Below, piece after piece: positions 35,220 to 47,463 of a DNA stretch of 64,000 nt (position 1 is the stretch's first letter; the number at the start of each line of letters is the position of its first letter). This stretch comes from Brevipalpus yothersi. Taxonomy: Eukaryota; Arthropoda; Arachnida; Trombidiformes; Tenuipalpidae. The notes under the pieces are model-generated. The model saw only the letters and a program-made list of their open reading frames with translations. It was not told the origin of the DNA and did not search any database. Position numbers and translations under genes: made by a program. The stretch covers positions 210,703-274,702 of the forward strand of contig QZCP01000312.1 in assembly GCA_003956705.1 (NCBI GenBank). Reading direction: 5' to 3'.

Positions 35220-35780
35220 TCTGAGAAACCACCAGCTAGCACGTTGAAATTTGCTCAGCATTTTTGTCATAGGATAATCCATCTATCATGCGAGTTTCAT
35301 GACGTATTAAAAGTGATTTAAGAGATATAACCTTCCTGACTTAAAAATGAGTTTTTTGGTACAATGGAAAGAAACCGCCAGCTAGCTTGCTGAAACTTGA
35401 GGAGCTTTACAAGCTACCAATGACAAACTAAAAATGTCATTTTCAGGATGTGTTCAGAGCGATTCTCAAAGATATGACATTTTTGATGAAAAACGTGATT
35501 TCTAGATTGTGCGATCGATTTATGATCTCATCTTACCATTCTTTGTGTCATTGAGATCATCAACGCATTTTGTCCCAAAGAAATCAAGTTTCGAGGTGAT
35601 CGAATGAGTTCCAGATTATCCCATGGTCAAATCAACCATCATAACGTTAGCACTCATATCTCAAGGATGAAAAGTTCCACAGGGCTAAGAGTAGCGCCAA
35701 TGTGTTTCTCCTCAAAAAATAGATAAGATGTGCTAGATCACAAATAAATCTGAGCTAAGGCCGAAATCACTACTGTTATT
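35220..35780. repeat. R-family repeat resembling foldback arms
   Basis: A single-arm copy related to the 11.2-12.7 kb foldback, with AGCACTCATATCTCAAGGAT and a block matching GATATGACATTTTTGATG. No partner arm nearby. Confidence 0.5.
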
Positions 35781-35905
35781 CTGATTGCGATAAGTCAGAG
35801 TCATGAGACTTGGCACGATTGAAGCTCATTATGATGATTTGACAAAGAAACTTTCATTACTCATCTTCATTCGTGCAAAGTTTCATGACTCTGACTTATC
35901 GCGAT
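35781..35905. repeat. Small hairpin
   Basis: GCGATAAGTCAGAGTCATGA (35789-35808) recurs inverted at 35880-35899, with further imperfect pairing on both sides to give arms of about 40 bases around a spacer of about 50. It sits at the end of an R-family copy and may be a minimal inverted-repeat element. Confidence 0.65.
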
Positions 35906-36849
35906 CAAAATTTATGAACAAATCAAAAGGGGACATATTTATGTTACACCTTGTATATTTTCAATTTGGCATTGACCGCTCTTATTATAATTCCGCAAAG
36001 CTTCAGGTAAGGATCGAATATTCTGTGCATGCAGTAAATCCCATAGAATCATTCCATCAATGAGTAATCATGAATCGTATCAAAAAGTTATATAGCCGAT
36101 TTCAAACTTTAGAAAATTTTGAATGGATTGAGATATCTCAATGACTCCTCTGATTCCACGGAGAGAAATGCTTGAAAGTTAATTGCAAGGTATTTCGAGA
36201 ACCCATAGAGCATCAAATTCTCCTTGATGAATAGTCATGAGTGAGTAGAAGTAATCATTTGGGTACCTTAGCAGCCTTACTTCCGGTGAAAAGCCAATAG
36301 GCAGCATAGGTGTGGAGTGGAATCATTACTCCTCGATATCTCAGAATGTTGCCCGAATTGAGAGATAAAACTCCACTATACTTTGGAGATCACCAGGAGA
36401 TAGCTTACAACTCGTCATCACATCTGAAACTTCGGAGATTACAGTTCTTTGACTCCTCGTTTCCCTCCGATTATGTGGTTATTCCTTCATTTCACAACAT
36501 TTTTGATATTTTTCACCTTTCTTTCTCACCATCTCTCCCAATCATCTCACTTGAATTCTTCTTCTCGTAGTCTTCGGATAATAACTTTCTTCGCATCCAA
36601 CCTCCTTATTGATGAAAATTTTCAATTAAATCATCTTTTCATTTCAGGAATGATTTCCTTCCCCAATCACTGCGAGAGGTTAAGATTTCATATCTCATGG
36701 GTCCTCAAAAAAAGTTTGATTCATCAGGGCACTTTTTTTCAGTTTGCATCTTGGTTGATCTTGGGAAAATTCTCTACAGCTATACCCTCTGTGCAAGCCA
36801 TCAATAATTATTCACATGAAAGTTTGGCCTCGCTTTGTGGACATATCTA

Positions 36850-37169
36850 CAGTTGCTTTCAGAATTATTGAAACCGCATAAAATTTTTTCTGCAGCCTAG
36901 ATCCAGCCCCGCTCTTATCTATTCAAATTTCTTCCCCTCAGATCAAAAAAGGGGAAAAATTCAGGCATCACCCCCACGATTGACTCATTAATATCAAAAT
37001 GAGTCAAAAAAACTCAAATTCTAACCAATCAGAACATGGTTGATATTACAACAAATAGTTCGAACTTATCACTCTTATGGAATGTGAAAAATTTGAATAG
37101 ATAAGAGCGGAGCTGGATCTAGGCTGCAGAAAAAATTTTATGCGGTTTCAATAATTCTGAAAACAACTG
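36850..37169. mobile_element. 320-bp MITE with TA duplication
   Basis: Starts CAGTTGCTTTCAGAATTATT and ends with its reverse complement (...CAACTG), arms about 75 bases with few mismatches, TA on both flanks. CAGT ends and a TA target fit the Tc1/mariner superfamily. The interior has no frame. Confidence 0.88.
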
Positions 37170-37199
37170 TATCATGATACTCTCTTTTGCTAGGAGAAG

Positions 37200-37860
37200 A
37201 AGCTGACATGGGGCAAATGAAGAGTGCAGAGGAAAAAATGAGGAGGGGGATTCTTGTCCAACTTACTCAGGAGAAATTACCATCTACCGTCTACTCACTT
37301 CCCGGTAAGAGTTGAAAGTGGTGTCATTGAATTTGTCATAAGCTAAACTACATGTATGCAAATTTTCAGGCAAATCGGGCGTGGGTCCCGAAAGGAACTT
37401 CAGCCCACTTCCCCCATATCGTCATCGATAGATTATCAGTAGGGATATAAGCGTTCAATCGTTACCTGATGGCTGACCACCATCATACTTCCCATCTCTC
37501 ACGAGAGATTTCTTGTTAGAAAGAAAGAAGATGATGAAGGGTAAGTGAGAAGCGCAGAAGAAGATGAATGCAAAGGGGTGAGTACTTTCCCAGCTTTCCT
37601 AGAAGAAAATATTCAACTTACATCTTCCATAGCATCGTCCATCAATCAACGCAAGGGATATCAGCAACTTGTAGCTACTTGGTAACTATGCCCCATCAGG
37701 ATCTCGACCTTGAGAGGAGATGATGATAAAGGATGATTGGGAAGCGGAGCAGAAGATAAATGCAATGGGTGAGCAACTGCCCAGCTTGCTTGATGAAGCT
37801 ACTCTTGAAACACTATAACTCCAAGACTTGAATTCATCTCCTGCATAGATAACGACATCC
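37200..37860. repeat. Diverged tandem repeat, about three units
   Basis: Segments starting near 37203, 37526 and 37717 share a variant of GCGCAGAAGAAGATGAATGC followed by CCCAGCTTTCCT or CCCAGCTTGCTT. Units are spaced by about 190-320 bases and are strongly diverged. No continuous frame. Confidence 0.35.
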
Positions 37861-38276
37861 GATCGATACTTGAAATCTAAGCGCTGCCTTGAACAGTCAT
37901 GAAAAAAAGGAATAATGCGAGCATCTTGAGTGTAAAACGAGGCTACTGTTCGACTTATAGCTTTTAATTAGCTCCACACAAGGAGATATTCCTCCGGATA
38001 ACATGAATACAATATTGTCACTTTCTCAGGCACGACTTAAAGATGAATCTAAGGATCAAATATGAGTTGCAATTGAGTTTGACCACCAAGACGTATCAAC
38101 CGGAAACCGAATTTCTCGCATCTTACAGGAAACTACCTTAGGATATACAACTCTTTTCTAAATGATTGATACAAACAGACTCCCGATTTCGATAAGCTTA
38201 TCATGAGCTCACTTCGAATCATGATGAACCGAGAGATGACAGACAAAAAAATGGAACTAAGTTCATAATACCGTAT

Positions 38277-39069
38277 TCAGTACGGAATCTGAGATCCATT
38301 ATTATTTAGGCACATTTCGATTCGGGTTTGCATAGATTCATACAAATTGGAAATTAGACCAAAATCTCTACTTACTTGATACCAGATTGTTTGAATCTGA
38401 TCAAATAGTTCATCATCACTTTTTGGCTTAGGAAAATGACGTAATTCATATTTGATTATCGCCCATACATTTTCTATTGGGTTCAAATCGGGTGAATATA
38501 GGGGGTGATCTAATATTTCACAACCCAAATTCAGATGCATCCATTCACCAATGAGTCTAGCAGTGTGAATGGGACAATTATCCTGGACAAAATAGAAATC
38601 ATCATGTGGGAACGTCAATCTGAGAAATGGAATACATGAACCTAAAATTTCACAATATTGTTCCGCATTCATCCTACCACTTACTCCAATCAATAGGCCT
38701 AGACCATAAGAAGTTAGCATACCAAAAACTGAAACAGTTATACGACCAGCGAACTCAATGAAGTTTACATAACGATCTTTAAATCTAAACCCTCGAGGTC
38801 TCAAAACTCTTTTAGGTCCCATCTTCGAGGTACAAAAATGACTTGTCAACTACTCTATGCCATGACCTGAAGCCTAACAAATTGCTACAATAATTAATTC
38901 TATTAAGTTCTCGCTGCTCAGTTAGAAAAGTTTTTTTGGCGGCAATGTAAAAGTGGATTTTTCCTTCGATTAAACGTCTTCGGGTTGTTGAATATCCAAT
39001 ATCGAGAATTTCCGAAATGTCTTCGATGGTCAAACTGGGATCTTCAATAGCCATAAGTAATATTTTCAA
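38277..39069 (-). pseudogene. Tc1-family transposase pseudogene
   Basis: The N-terminal frame (39069-38812) has a helix-turn-helix part (IEDISEILDIGYSTTRRRL). It runs into FLYLEDG, where one extra base near 38820 shifts frame into the catalytic part (PKRVLRPRGFRFKDRY). Second and third catalytic residues are visible as VQDNCPIH and SPDLNPIENVW, 35 residues apart. The first aspartate lies in the altered VVDKSF. Upstream, further coding-like sequence at 39150-39300 is disrupted. The enzyme would cut and paste DNA at TA sites; this copy cannot be translated whole. Confidence 0.88.
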
Positions 39070-39367
39070 ATCTTCTCCTTCACTTGTCTCTCTCCTTCTT
39101 CCACAATTCTCATAACTATTGTCAATCGAGCCCAGCTCACGCCACCTAAAAATTACAATATGATATCAGAAAAAAAACTTGATTCTGTAGAATAGCAACC
39201 TTTTGGTCCATCTGCATACACTCGGCCTGCTTATACTGAGAGCTTCAGCAATCTCACTTTGGGTGAAACCAGAAATTTGCAAGAGTAGAATTTAAATTTT
39301 AGTCTTTTCTTCAATTGGGAACATCTAACCATGGAAAAAACTAGTGTTAAATTGTGAAAATTGAAAT

Positions 39368-39369
<2 letters not shown>

Positions 39370-39413
<44 letters not shown>
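39370..39413. repeat. (CT)n microsatellite
   Basis: A pure CT run of about 43 bases inside the dead Tc1-like element. Confidence 0.96.
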
Positions 39414-39415
<2 letters not shown>

Positions 39416-40489
39416 ATATACACAGGAAGATGAGTCAAAGCCAACAAACTTACTTTTGATCGAAATGGAATAGGATATTCATGCAAATCAGCAAAAAACA
39501 AAATTTGATCATAAACATAAACAGACACAGATCACAAAACACTTGATCTAATTCGATTTTGCGATGTGTCTGTTTTGTCTGTGTTTTTGCCATAATTTCT
39601 AGTATGACCAGTTTCGAAGTGAGCTCATGATAAGCTTATCGAAATCGGGAGTCTGTTTGTATCAATCATTTAGAAAAGAGCTGCAACAGGAGAAAACCTC
39701 CTTCATCGAATGGTCTTATCACTGTAGCGATTGAACTCTTTCAATAATTGAATCGGTAAAAATGGCTTGTTCAACTGGAAATGGCGTAGGATCTGATAAG
39801 TAAGAACAACACGATTCTGGTTATCTCTTATCACTGATAAGTTTTCAGTCCTCTAAAAATGCCAGCCACCCCCACCAAGGAAAATGTTTTTCTGGAAAAC
39901 AAATTCCGAACTGGAAACGGTGACAACGCTTGAATCTCTCATTCTATTGATTAGATGAGGTGACCACTTATTCCTTGAATCAGAGCAATTTCTCCGTCAA
40001 TGATGGCCATACCCACTATCTCTCTTGGAAAACTCGTAACCCGAATCACCACGCATGACCGATGACTAGATATTAATTTGACTGTGAGGGTTTGGTGATC
40101 GGTTCATCTCTCGTTTCTGAAATATAGTCTATTCACAGTAAAAACTTGACTCCTCAAGGTTTCCCTCGATTTTTTTCTTCGAAGATCTGCTAAATCTCAT
40201 CTTGATTATCATTATGAATCCTTCATGATAACAGCTATTGAAAAGAGCCATCCCACAGAAATCGGATGAAGTTGAGATTCTCTAAGAGTCAAATAGGATA
40301 TTGAGAAACAGGCTCCCATTCCCTCAGCAAAAAAGAGCTAGTGAGCTAGAATCTTTATTATCAAGTTTTCATTAAATAGAAAAGATGACATGAGTTTCAA
40401 ATGAATCCAAGCTAGGGTTGGGAATGACCCTTTTTGGCTATTACTCTCCTTCCCTAAGGCCAAAGTGCTCCAGTGGACTGATTCTGGAA

Positions 40490-40920
40490 GGCAAGCTAGG
40501 ACATCCATCAGAATTGATGGACAAAAAACCTCCAGAGCAGAAAAGTAAGCTCCAGCTCATCACCGAGGCATCCGAGTCATATCCCCATGATTATCCAGGG
40601 ACCAAAGGTAGGATGAAACTCAAAGAAAATTGTCCAATGTTTTTTGACTTTGGTTGATCTAAGAATTCTTGGATTTCTAACTCATCTAACTTCCTTTTCA
40701 CTTAGAATGCCATACTTCTGATAAAGATTTCCATGATACGATAACTTTTTACCATAGTACCATAATACAAAAACGGCCATATCTCCGGAAGTATTGTTCG
40801 CAGAGAATTTCATCTCTTTTTTCGGTCTTATCCCACTTGATAACATCTGATAAGAAAGTTTCAAAAAAGCTAGGTATAGGCATTTTTCCCATGGGAAATG
40901 GACAATGCCTTTTAAAGGAT
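40490..40920 (+). mobile_element. Fragment of the 27.6-31.7 kb element family
   Basis: The plus strand at 40519-40560 reads DKKPPEQKSKLQ, matching the accessory protein's GGKKPPEQEK end. The segment 40680-40920 carries the terminal region ending TGGACAATGCCTTTT. It represents the accessory-plus-end half of that element in reverse orientation. No intact frame. Confidence 0.65.
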
Positions 40921-42879
40921 ATCTATCATACCTAACCGAAAATTAAATCCCGAGCAAAATCTACTTTTTTGATTAATCTTGACATTAATCAGTTCAGTTT
41001 TCCTTGATCATTGTATCTTCTCTATCATAATCACTCAAGAATTTCTCGTTCCCTATATGGCCTACTCGATGCTTGGAACTAAGTCCGTGAACTTCTCTAT
41101 TTTTTGACCCAATTCAGTCAACTTCCTCTAAACTTTCCATCCTTCCTCACATCCTTAAAAAATCAGCTACTGAATCAGTGATACTGATACTTATTCACTC
41201 TATCGAATTCTTTTTCTCTGCCCTCTCTTTATATGATCCCTCACCTATCAAGCATTAGCGTGACCGAGAGAAGATCCACTGCAAATACTCCCACATACAC
41301 ATGTACAACGAATAAAGGGACGAAAAGCGTAAACAAGCAGTGAAAACCAGTAAAAATATATAACCTCCCAGAATAAATGACTCCTGTCTGGTTGAATTTT
41401 AGCCATTCTGATGTTAAAGTGCGACCCAAGAAACTGTCGTTGGTGAGGAAACATAATGAAGGATCTTTGTTGAGTTTCCCTCCTCTCACGAATGCACTGA
41501 ATCAATTTACTGAAGATCACAATGGTGTTGGTTTTCCTCGTTGACAAATGTCTGTATGAATTATTTCGGCAGAAAAACGAGTAAAAAAATACAACATATA
41601 TTGAGTTGGAAATACACATTTACCTGTAATAATGTGAGTAATGGATGCCCGTTTGACAGGCAGCATGTAATTTTCAGTATTAATGAGTTCACATCAGCTC
41701 GTTTCCGCTAGGAGAAATCGATTATACATATTCAAAGAACTGAACTCAATACAAAGCAACATTCATATATTTTCTCATCACCAAACATTTTCTCAGGTGG
41801 AAGTATGATTTATACATCAATGAAAACTAGAATCTACTGGAATTCTTCTCAATTTCTTCTCGTTCTCTATTGAAATAAATCATCCCAGGAAGTAGAGTGT
41901 AACCTGATGTTTAGGTTCCAATTTTCTCTTCAAAAAATGATAGAGATATATAAACGCACGATAGACTACCAATCCAGGAGCATAGGTCAGATTCTATTCT
42001 TTCTCCGTTTGGAATGCTCATCAGATCAAAATTAATTGGAGTATTTTTCAGCACATTGGATCGAGATTGGATTATCTTTCATCTCAGGATGAAAACAGTG
42101 AGCTGATAGTGGTTAATAGCTCGCTCAGGAGATATTTTTTACATTTTCTCTTGTTATTGATGATGAACGCTATTTTTATTGACATGGAAAGAGAAAACTG
42201 AAGGTTCGACTCACTTCACTCCTTCCACTTGCTTGCTTTTTGGTCTGATACAACATACCTAAGAACTCTGATAAATGATTCTGGAATAAAATAGATAATT
42301 TTTTGTGAGACTAATAAGTGGAAGATCTACAACTCTCGCTGGAAATTGCTAACAAATATCTCATTTCACCTTTCTCTCTCCTGGAATGCCTCTTTTTTCT
42401 TTCGTTTTGATCTAATCCGTCAAATTCAGTCCATAACCTTCCAAGAATATTTCTCTTCAAACTATCAGGCCTTTTCTTGTTCATGGAACTCAATGTTCAT
42501 AGGGCAGTGGAGGCAGTGATCAATATTTTTCATATTTCATCAGAAAATATCTTATACATTTTCTTTTGTCATTAGTGCTGGATGCTACTTTTATCGAAAT
42601 GGAGAGAAGCCCCAGCATCACTTGCTAGTGAGAATATCCATGCACAGCTCCATAATGCAAGCTTCATGAAATTCTCTCTGGAACGATTCGATGCTTTAGA
42701 CCAACACTGCAAGATAGAAAAAGAGAGAATAGTCTAGAAAAAACACATAGTGGTTCCAAGTTTATCTATCAACTTTGGGTGGGATCTTCAATACACTCTA
42801 GTGTTTATGAAAGAGAAGCAAATCTCCATCTGAAGAAGGAACCGGCTGCCATACTATCACATACACTTGACAAGATGCA
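40921..42879. other. No gene seen
   Basis: About 2 kb of AT-rich sequence. Several minus-strand frames (for example 41248-41619) have no recognisable domain, no flanking splice sites that I trust and biased composition. I see no repeat pairing with the rest of the window. Confidence 0.4.
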
Positions 42880-44140
42880 AAGTTTCCCAGATATCTATTC
42901 GCTTGTCTATCCATTAATTTTTCGGCCCGCATTTTTGATTCAAAGAGCAACGAGAAATTACGAGAGGAAAAAGTCTCTTTTGTAAAATGATTATTATTTT
43001 TACCCTCATTAGCTGTGTCTGCCACTCACTTGATTGGCAACTGAAAGAGGCCCCTGCAACAGATGCTCTGTATGATATTCATGAGTAATTTCATCTCACA
43101 AGCACCATGAAACTTCACCGTCTTGCAAACTTATCTTTTCAGGAAGCATCTTGAAGATGAGCAAGGGAATTGAGAAAAATACTCTGTTCACTATCCACAG
43201 GTCTAACTTGTCAGTCCATGCTTCTATGGTTGGGATTATAGATCTTAGATCTCATAGTGTGGGTAAAAGATCATGGTTCTACTCTTCTTAAGAGATTCAT
43301 TCCATTCTCGTTGGAAGTCATACGAAATTTGCTCAGTTTAATGCCTCAGAATCGAATTGGAGTAGAAAAGAAGTTTATATCCAGTTTCTTAGATTTTCTG
43401 AGACACTCTCAGCATTTTTGATTGACCATATATGTATGTTTCGACTCTCGGCACTTTATCATTTTCTAATAACTCGACAGAAAATAGGAATGAAGAAAAG
43501 ATTCACATGCATGCATCCTGTTGTCGAATTCAGACTAGCTTTTTCATCGATGTTTCCAATCCGATGAATAATCATAATAATGTGGCTATGACTGTTATGA
43601 AAGAGTATTGAGCTTCGGTACTCTTTGCTGCCGGAAATATCATTTCATAGCGATGCCATAGTAATCACAAAGATGATAAGAAGGCCAGCAGAAGATCACT
43701 AATAGCAACTTTTTCTCTCAAATTTGAGTCACTAGAAGGTTGAAAAAAACATCGAATGTCTCATGTCTCAATGTTTAGGCATTGAGGCTAAAAGAAGTCT
43801 AATTTGAACTTTTTTTCTGTATCTGATGATTTTGGATTTCAAATTGTGATGATAATGAATTATCATCTTTCTTTTTCCCAACAATTCAACATCCCAACTG
43901 AGTGTATGCCAAAGTGTAGAGGTCAATCATTTTTCGATTATGCTGAATTTTTGAGAGAGAAAGAGAAAGAGAAAGAGAAAGAGAAAGAGAAAGAGAAAGA
44001 GAAAGAGAAAGAGAAAGAGAAAGAGAAAGAGAAAGAGAAAGAGAAAGAGAAAGAGAAAGAGAAAGAGAAAGAGAAAGAGAAAGAGAAAGAGAAAGAGAAA
44101 GAGAAAGAGACTCCCTTTTTTGAGGGAGCAAGAGGAGTGA
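42880..44140. repeat. Block duplicated at 0-4 kb
   Basis: 42880-43180 is a direct copy of 2570-2870. 43300-43600 is an inverted copy of 3715-3985. 43570-44140 is an inverted copy of 1-475. The block ends 70 bases before the left end of the 44.2 kb transposon. Confidence 0.7.
43952..44108. repeat. (GAGAAA)n microsatellite
   Basis: About 26 near-perfect GAGAAA hexamers. Any frame through it gives only Glu-Lys or Leu-Ser repeats, so the spanning ORFs are artefacts. Confidence 0.97.
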
Positions 44141-44534
44141 GCTTGGTTTGTTTACATTTTTTTTGTTATTATTTTGATTCTTGGAAACTCGATATGGGCA
44201 TATACATATACAGGGTGTTTCAGAGTAATATGACGAATTTCAAATGCTGATATTTCAAAAACCCTTGAGAGAATTCTGAAAATTTTTTCAATATTGTATA
44301 GTAAAAATGTGTAAGTTTTTTTTGCCATGAGTTTTGAGTGAGTCCGATAAATTCTCAGGATAGATAACAGGGTCCAAAGTTTAAATTTGGGATATCTCGG
44401 CTGGTGAGCGGAATTTTTTGAAAATGATGACATTTTTGGAATTCTCATAAAAAATTACATTTAAAAAAGTTGGTCCGGAAGTTATAAGATAAGAGATAAA
44501 AAATTTATGCTATACCGTTTTTGAACGTCGGTAG

Positions 44535-44762
44535 TCTATTAGATGGTGCTAACATTACTCAGGATGGTGCTAATACACCAAAATGGTGCTAACATAACTC
44601 AGGAAGATGCTAACATAGCTCAAAATGGTGCTATCGTAAATCTGGATGGTGCTAACGTAAATTTGGATGGTGCTAACACATCAGGATGGTGCTTATATGA
44701 CTCAGGATGGTGCCAACGTGAATCTGGATGGTGCTAACAAGAATCAGAATGGTGCTAACATG
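44535..44762. repeat. Left subterminal array of GGTGCTAAC units (11 copies)
   Basis: I count eleven units of about 20 bases built on GATGGTGCTAACATAACTCA, with variants such as GGTGCTATC and GGTGCCAAC. Such subterminal direct repeats are often transposase-binding sites. The right arm (46455-46555) has only five. Confidence 0.85.
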
Positions 44763-45186
44763 TAAAACGATATAAATTCCAGAGAAATGATGATAACCAA
44801 ATTTTTCTGATTGGATACTATCAGTTCCATGAGAACCCATCATTGTAGCTAGCATTCCATGGAATTTTTCCAAAAATAATCAAAATATGAGCAGTCAAAG
44901 TCTCCATAGACTTTACATGGGTTTTTTTCATCCGACCGGTTGTGATGTCAAAAACATTACTCACCCGATGGGTAGTTGTTCGGTTTTCAAGTGTATCGAT
45001 TGATTTCAAGTATTCAACAAGACTTTTTTTTGCGATTGGAGGTATTGGAGTCTTCGTTTCTTTGCTCAAACATTATTCGTTGGTCTATCATTGGTATCGT
45101 TTGGTTCATTGGGTATTTGGTTTCATTGGTCATTCGGGTTTCATTTAGTATCTTTGGTGAATCATTTGGATAGCTTTCGTTGGAAA

Positions 45187-46254
45187 ATGGCTTCGAGGTA
45201 TTCGGATCAACAGAAGTCCGAAATAACGGAGACTTTCGCAATGCATGGATGTTCTGTCGCCCGGACACAGAGATACCTGCGGAGAGTGCTTAGGATCGAT
45301 CCAAGTCCTAATACTATCAAGCGTATCTACGAAAATTGGAAAGAGCATGGTCGGGTAACTTTGGAACATCCAGGTCAGGAAAGGACTGTGCGGACTCAAC
45401 AGAATATTCTTCGAGTTCGAGAGCTCTGTCAAGAGCATCTAGCAGCTGCAGAGCCAACTAGTACTTGGAGATTGGCTCAAGAGATGGCTGAAGAGGGTTG
45501 CCCGATCTCGGCTACATCAGTACATCGAGTTCTGAGATCTGATCTACATATGAGGCCATATCGTGAGCGTATGGTACATCAGCTACTGCCAGAGGATCCA
45601 TCAAGAAGAGTGAGAATGGCTCGCTCTCTTATTAGCGTGATGGATGAGGATCCAACGCTTATTGAGCGCATAATTTGGACTGATGAGGCTAAGTTCTTCA
45701 TCAATGGTACGGTCAATAGCTTCAATAAGATCTACTCGAGCGGAGAGAATCCTCACATGGTAGTTGAGGGAAGGACGGTTGATCAGAGAGGAGTGATGGT
45801 TTGGATTGGACTCCACGCGAACGGTATCATTGGTCCGTTCCGCATAGATAGTAGTTTAACTGGCCAAAAGTATGTGGACATGCTTGAGCACCAGATTCTA
45901 CCTGATGTTGATACGGTTGACTACTGGTGGATGCGAGATGGAGCACCAGCTCATGGGTATGGACTAGCAAAGGACTTGCTGATAGATCATTTCGGGCAAA
46001 GAGTCATCGCACTGGGCTGGTCTCCAAGATCACCTGATCTGACACCATGTGACTTCCACTTCCAGGGAACACTCAAGGATCGAGTGTATGGTCAGAGACA
46101 TAGAAATCTCGCTGAGCTCGAACATGGTATTTTCGAGCAAGTCCGATTATACGACGTTCAAATGGTCAGGAACGCTTGCTTAAGCGTCCGAACACGATTC
46201 GAGGATATCATCAGGACTGAAGGAAGGCATATACGGTTTGAACGGGGGAGATAA
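45187..46254 (+). CDS. DD37D transposase, 355 aa
   Basis: I start at the ATG at 45187 (MASRYSDQQKSEITETFAMH); the in-frame ATG at 45091 adds a hydrophobic, non-homologous leader, and the deleted copy at 23.9 kb keeps similarity from the same point. The N-terminal half has two helix-turn-helix-like units (SVARTQRYLRRVL; TSVHRVLRSDLHMRP). The catalytic RNase H-like domain shows D166 (IIWTDEAKFF), D251 (WWMRDGAPAH) and D289 (SPDLTPCDFH), with 37 residues between the last two. This is the DD37D arrangement within the IS630/Tc1/mariner superfamily. The frame is open and ends TAA. It would cut both ends of its element and insert at TA. Confidence 0.92.
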   Translation: MASRYSDQQKSEITETFAMHGCSVARTQRYLRRVLRIDPSPNTIKRIYENWKEHGRVTLEHPGQERTVRTQQNILRVRELCQEHLAAAEPTSTWRLAQEMAEEGCPISATSVHRVLRSDLHMRPYRERMVHQLLPEDPSRRVRMARSLISVMDEDPTLIERIIWTDEAKFFINGTVNSFNKIYSSGENPHMVVEGRTVDQRGVMVWIGLHANGIIGPFRIDSSLTGQKYVDMLEHQILPDVDTVDYWWMRDGAPAHGYGLAKDLLIDHFGQRVIALGWSPRSPDLTPCDFHFQGTLKDRVYGQRHRNLAELEHGIFEQVRLYDVQMVRNACLSVRTRFEDIIRTEGRHIRFERGR

Positions 46255-46454
46255 TTGTGTGATTAAACATCATAGAAGTCATTAATTCAACATCATCAAT
46301 GCAAAGTCTATGGAGACTTTGACTGCTCATATTCTCATTATTTTCGGGCAAATTCCATAAAATACTGGCTACATTGATGGGTTCTCATGGAACTGATAGT
46401 ATCCAATCATAAAAATTCGGTTATCATCATTTCTCTGGAATTTATATCGTTTTA

Positions 46455-46555
46455 CATGTTAGCACCATCCAGATTTACGTTAGCACCTTCCTGAGTTATG
46501 TTAGCACCATTTTGGTGTATTAGCACCATCCTGAGTAATGTTAGCACCATCTAAT
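46455..46555. repeat. Right subterminal array of GTTAGCACC units (5 copies)
   Basis: Complement of the left array, with five units (GTTAGCACCATCC type). The missing six units are the main difference between the arms. Confidence 0.85.
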
Positions 46556-47419
46556 AGACTACCGACGTTCAAAAACGGTATAGCATAAATTTTTTATCTC
46601 TTATCTTATAACTTCCGGACCAACTTTTTTAAATGTAATTTTTTATGAGAATTCCAAAAATGTCATCATTTTCAAAAAATTCCGCTCACCAGCCGAGATA
46701 TCCCAAATTTAAACTTTGGACCCTGTTATCTATCCTGAGAATTTATCGGACTCACTCAAAACTCATGGCAAAAAAAACTTACACATTTTTACTATACAAT
46801 ATTGAAAAAATTTTCAGAATTCTCTCAAGGGTTTTTGAAATATCAGCATTTGAAATTCGTCATATTACTCTGAAACACCCTGTATATGTATATGTATGCA
46901 TGTTCGTTTAATGTTCTTGAGGTCTATAAAAACACAGCGGATGAATACTAAGTCTCGTTTCAACTCACCATGTTGATGTCCACTAGGTTGGGTGTCAGTG
47001 TGTCATCATTTCACCACTTTTTGTGATGTTGAATCTCGATTCAAACTTTACTCATTTAGTAATCATCATTTGATCACGAATATCGTTTGAGTGGGAAGAT
47101 TCATTAGTGTGAGTTGACAGATTTGAAAAGTTTTCGAGCCAAGAGAGATTCTTCGAGTCTCCTAATAATCATGATTAGCTTGAAGAAATTAATTCATTCC
47201 GAAAATAGAAGCAAAGATTCGATACAAACAATTCGTTCCAATATTTTGAAAATAGAATATGAGATCGTTCAGCAATTTTTTCCTATCAATTTACGGGTAG
47301 ATGAGAAGAAGCAAAAGTTCTTATTGACGAGAAGAAAGATCTCATGATTTTTATTAGAAGTAAAAGTAAAAATTCGATCTAAATAATTGTTTTATTTACA
47401 TTTTCTGGAGGAATTAGAA

Positions 47420-47463
47420 TTAGAGATAGAAATAGAAATAGAAATAGAAATAGAAATAGAAAT
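47420..47463. repeat. (AGAAAT)n microsatellite
   Basis: Tandem AGAAAT hexamers touch the stop codon of UGT-A and have shaped its last residues (NANSNSNF). Confidence 0.9.

Larger units (their letters stand above)
38148..39683 (-). mobile_element. Tc1-like transposon, dead
   Basis: Inverted ends of 71 bases (38148-38218 and 39613-39683) share CTCTTTTCTAAATGATTGAT and CCCGATTTCGATAAGCTTAT. A TA precedes the left end; the right flank lacks it. The transposase lies on the minus strand inside. A CT microsatellite occupies 39370-39413. Confidence 0.85.
44211..46882 (+). mobile_element. Complete IS630/Tc1/mariner-type transposon
   Basis: The ends are CAGGGTGTTTCAGAG and its complement, flanked by TA (44209-44210 and 46883-46884). 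Terminal inverted repeats are very long: the left arm runs to about 44920 and the right arm from about 46303, nearly identical where comparable. Each arm has an array of a 20-base GATGGTGCTAAC unit. A single open transposase (45187-46254) lies between. All parts needed for transposition look present, and it is the likely parent of the deleted copies at 1.5, 20.9 and 23.4 kb. Confidence 0.93.

Noticed and set aside
41248..41619. 123-codon minus-strand frame with hydrophobic stretch
   Set aside because: No recognisable motif, no support from promoter or splice context, and AT-rich composition makes chance frames of this size expected here.
43804..44250. Open frame with a long Glu-Lys repeat
   Set aside because: It is created by the GAGAAA microsatellite; all three frames of such a hexamer stay open, and flanks are duplicated non-coding sequence.
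46645..46911. 88-codon frame repeated at 44152-44448, 20896-21090 and 21848-22042
   Set aside because: It is the translated inverted repeat of the CAGGGTGTTTC transposon family, seen in both arms and in deleted copies; it is not a gene.
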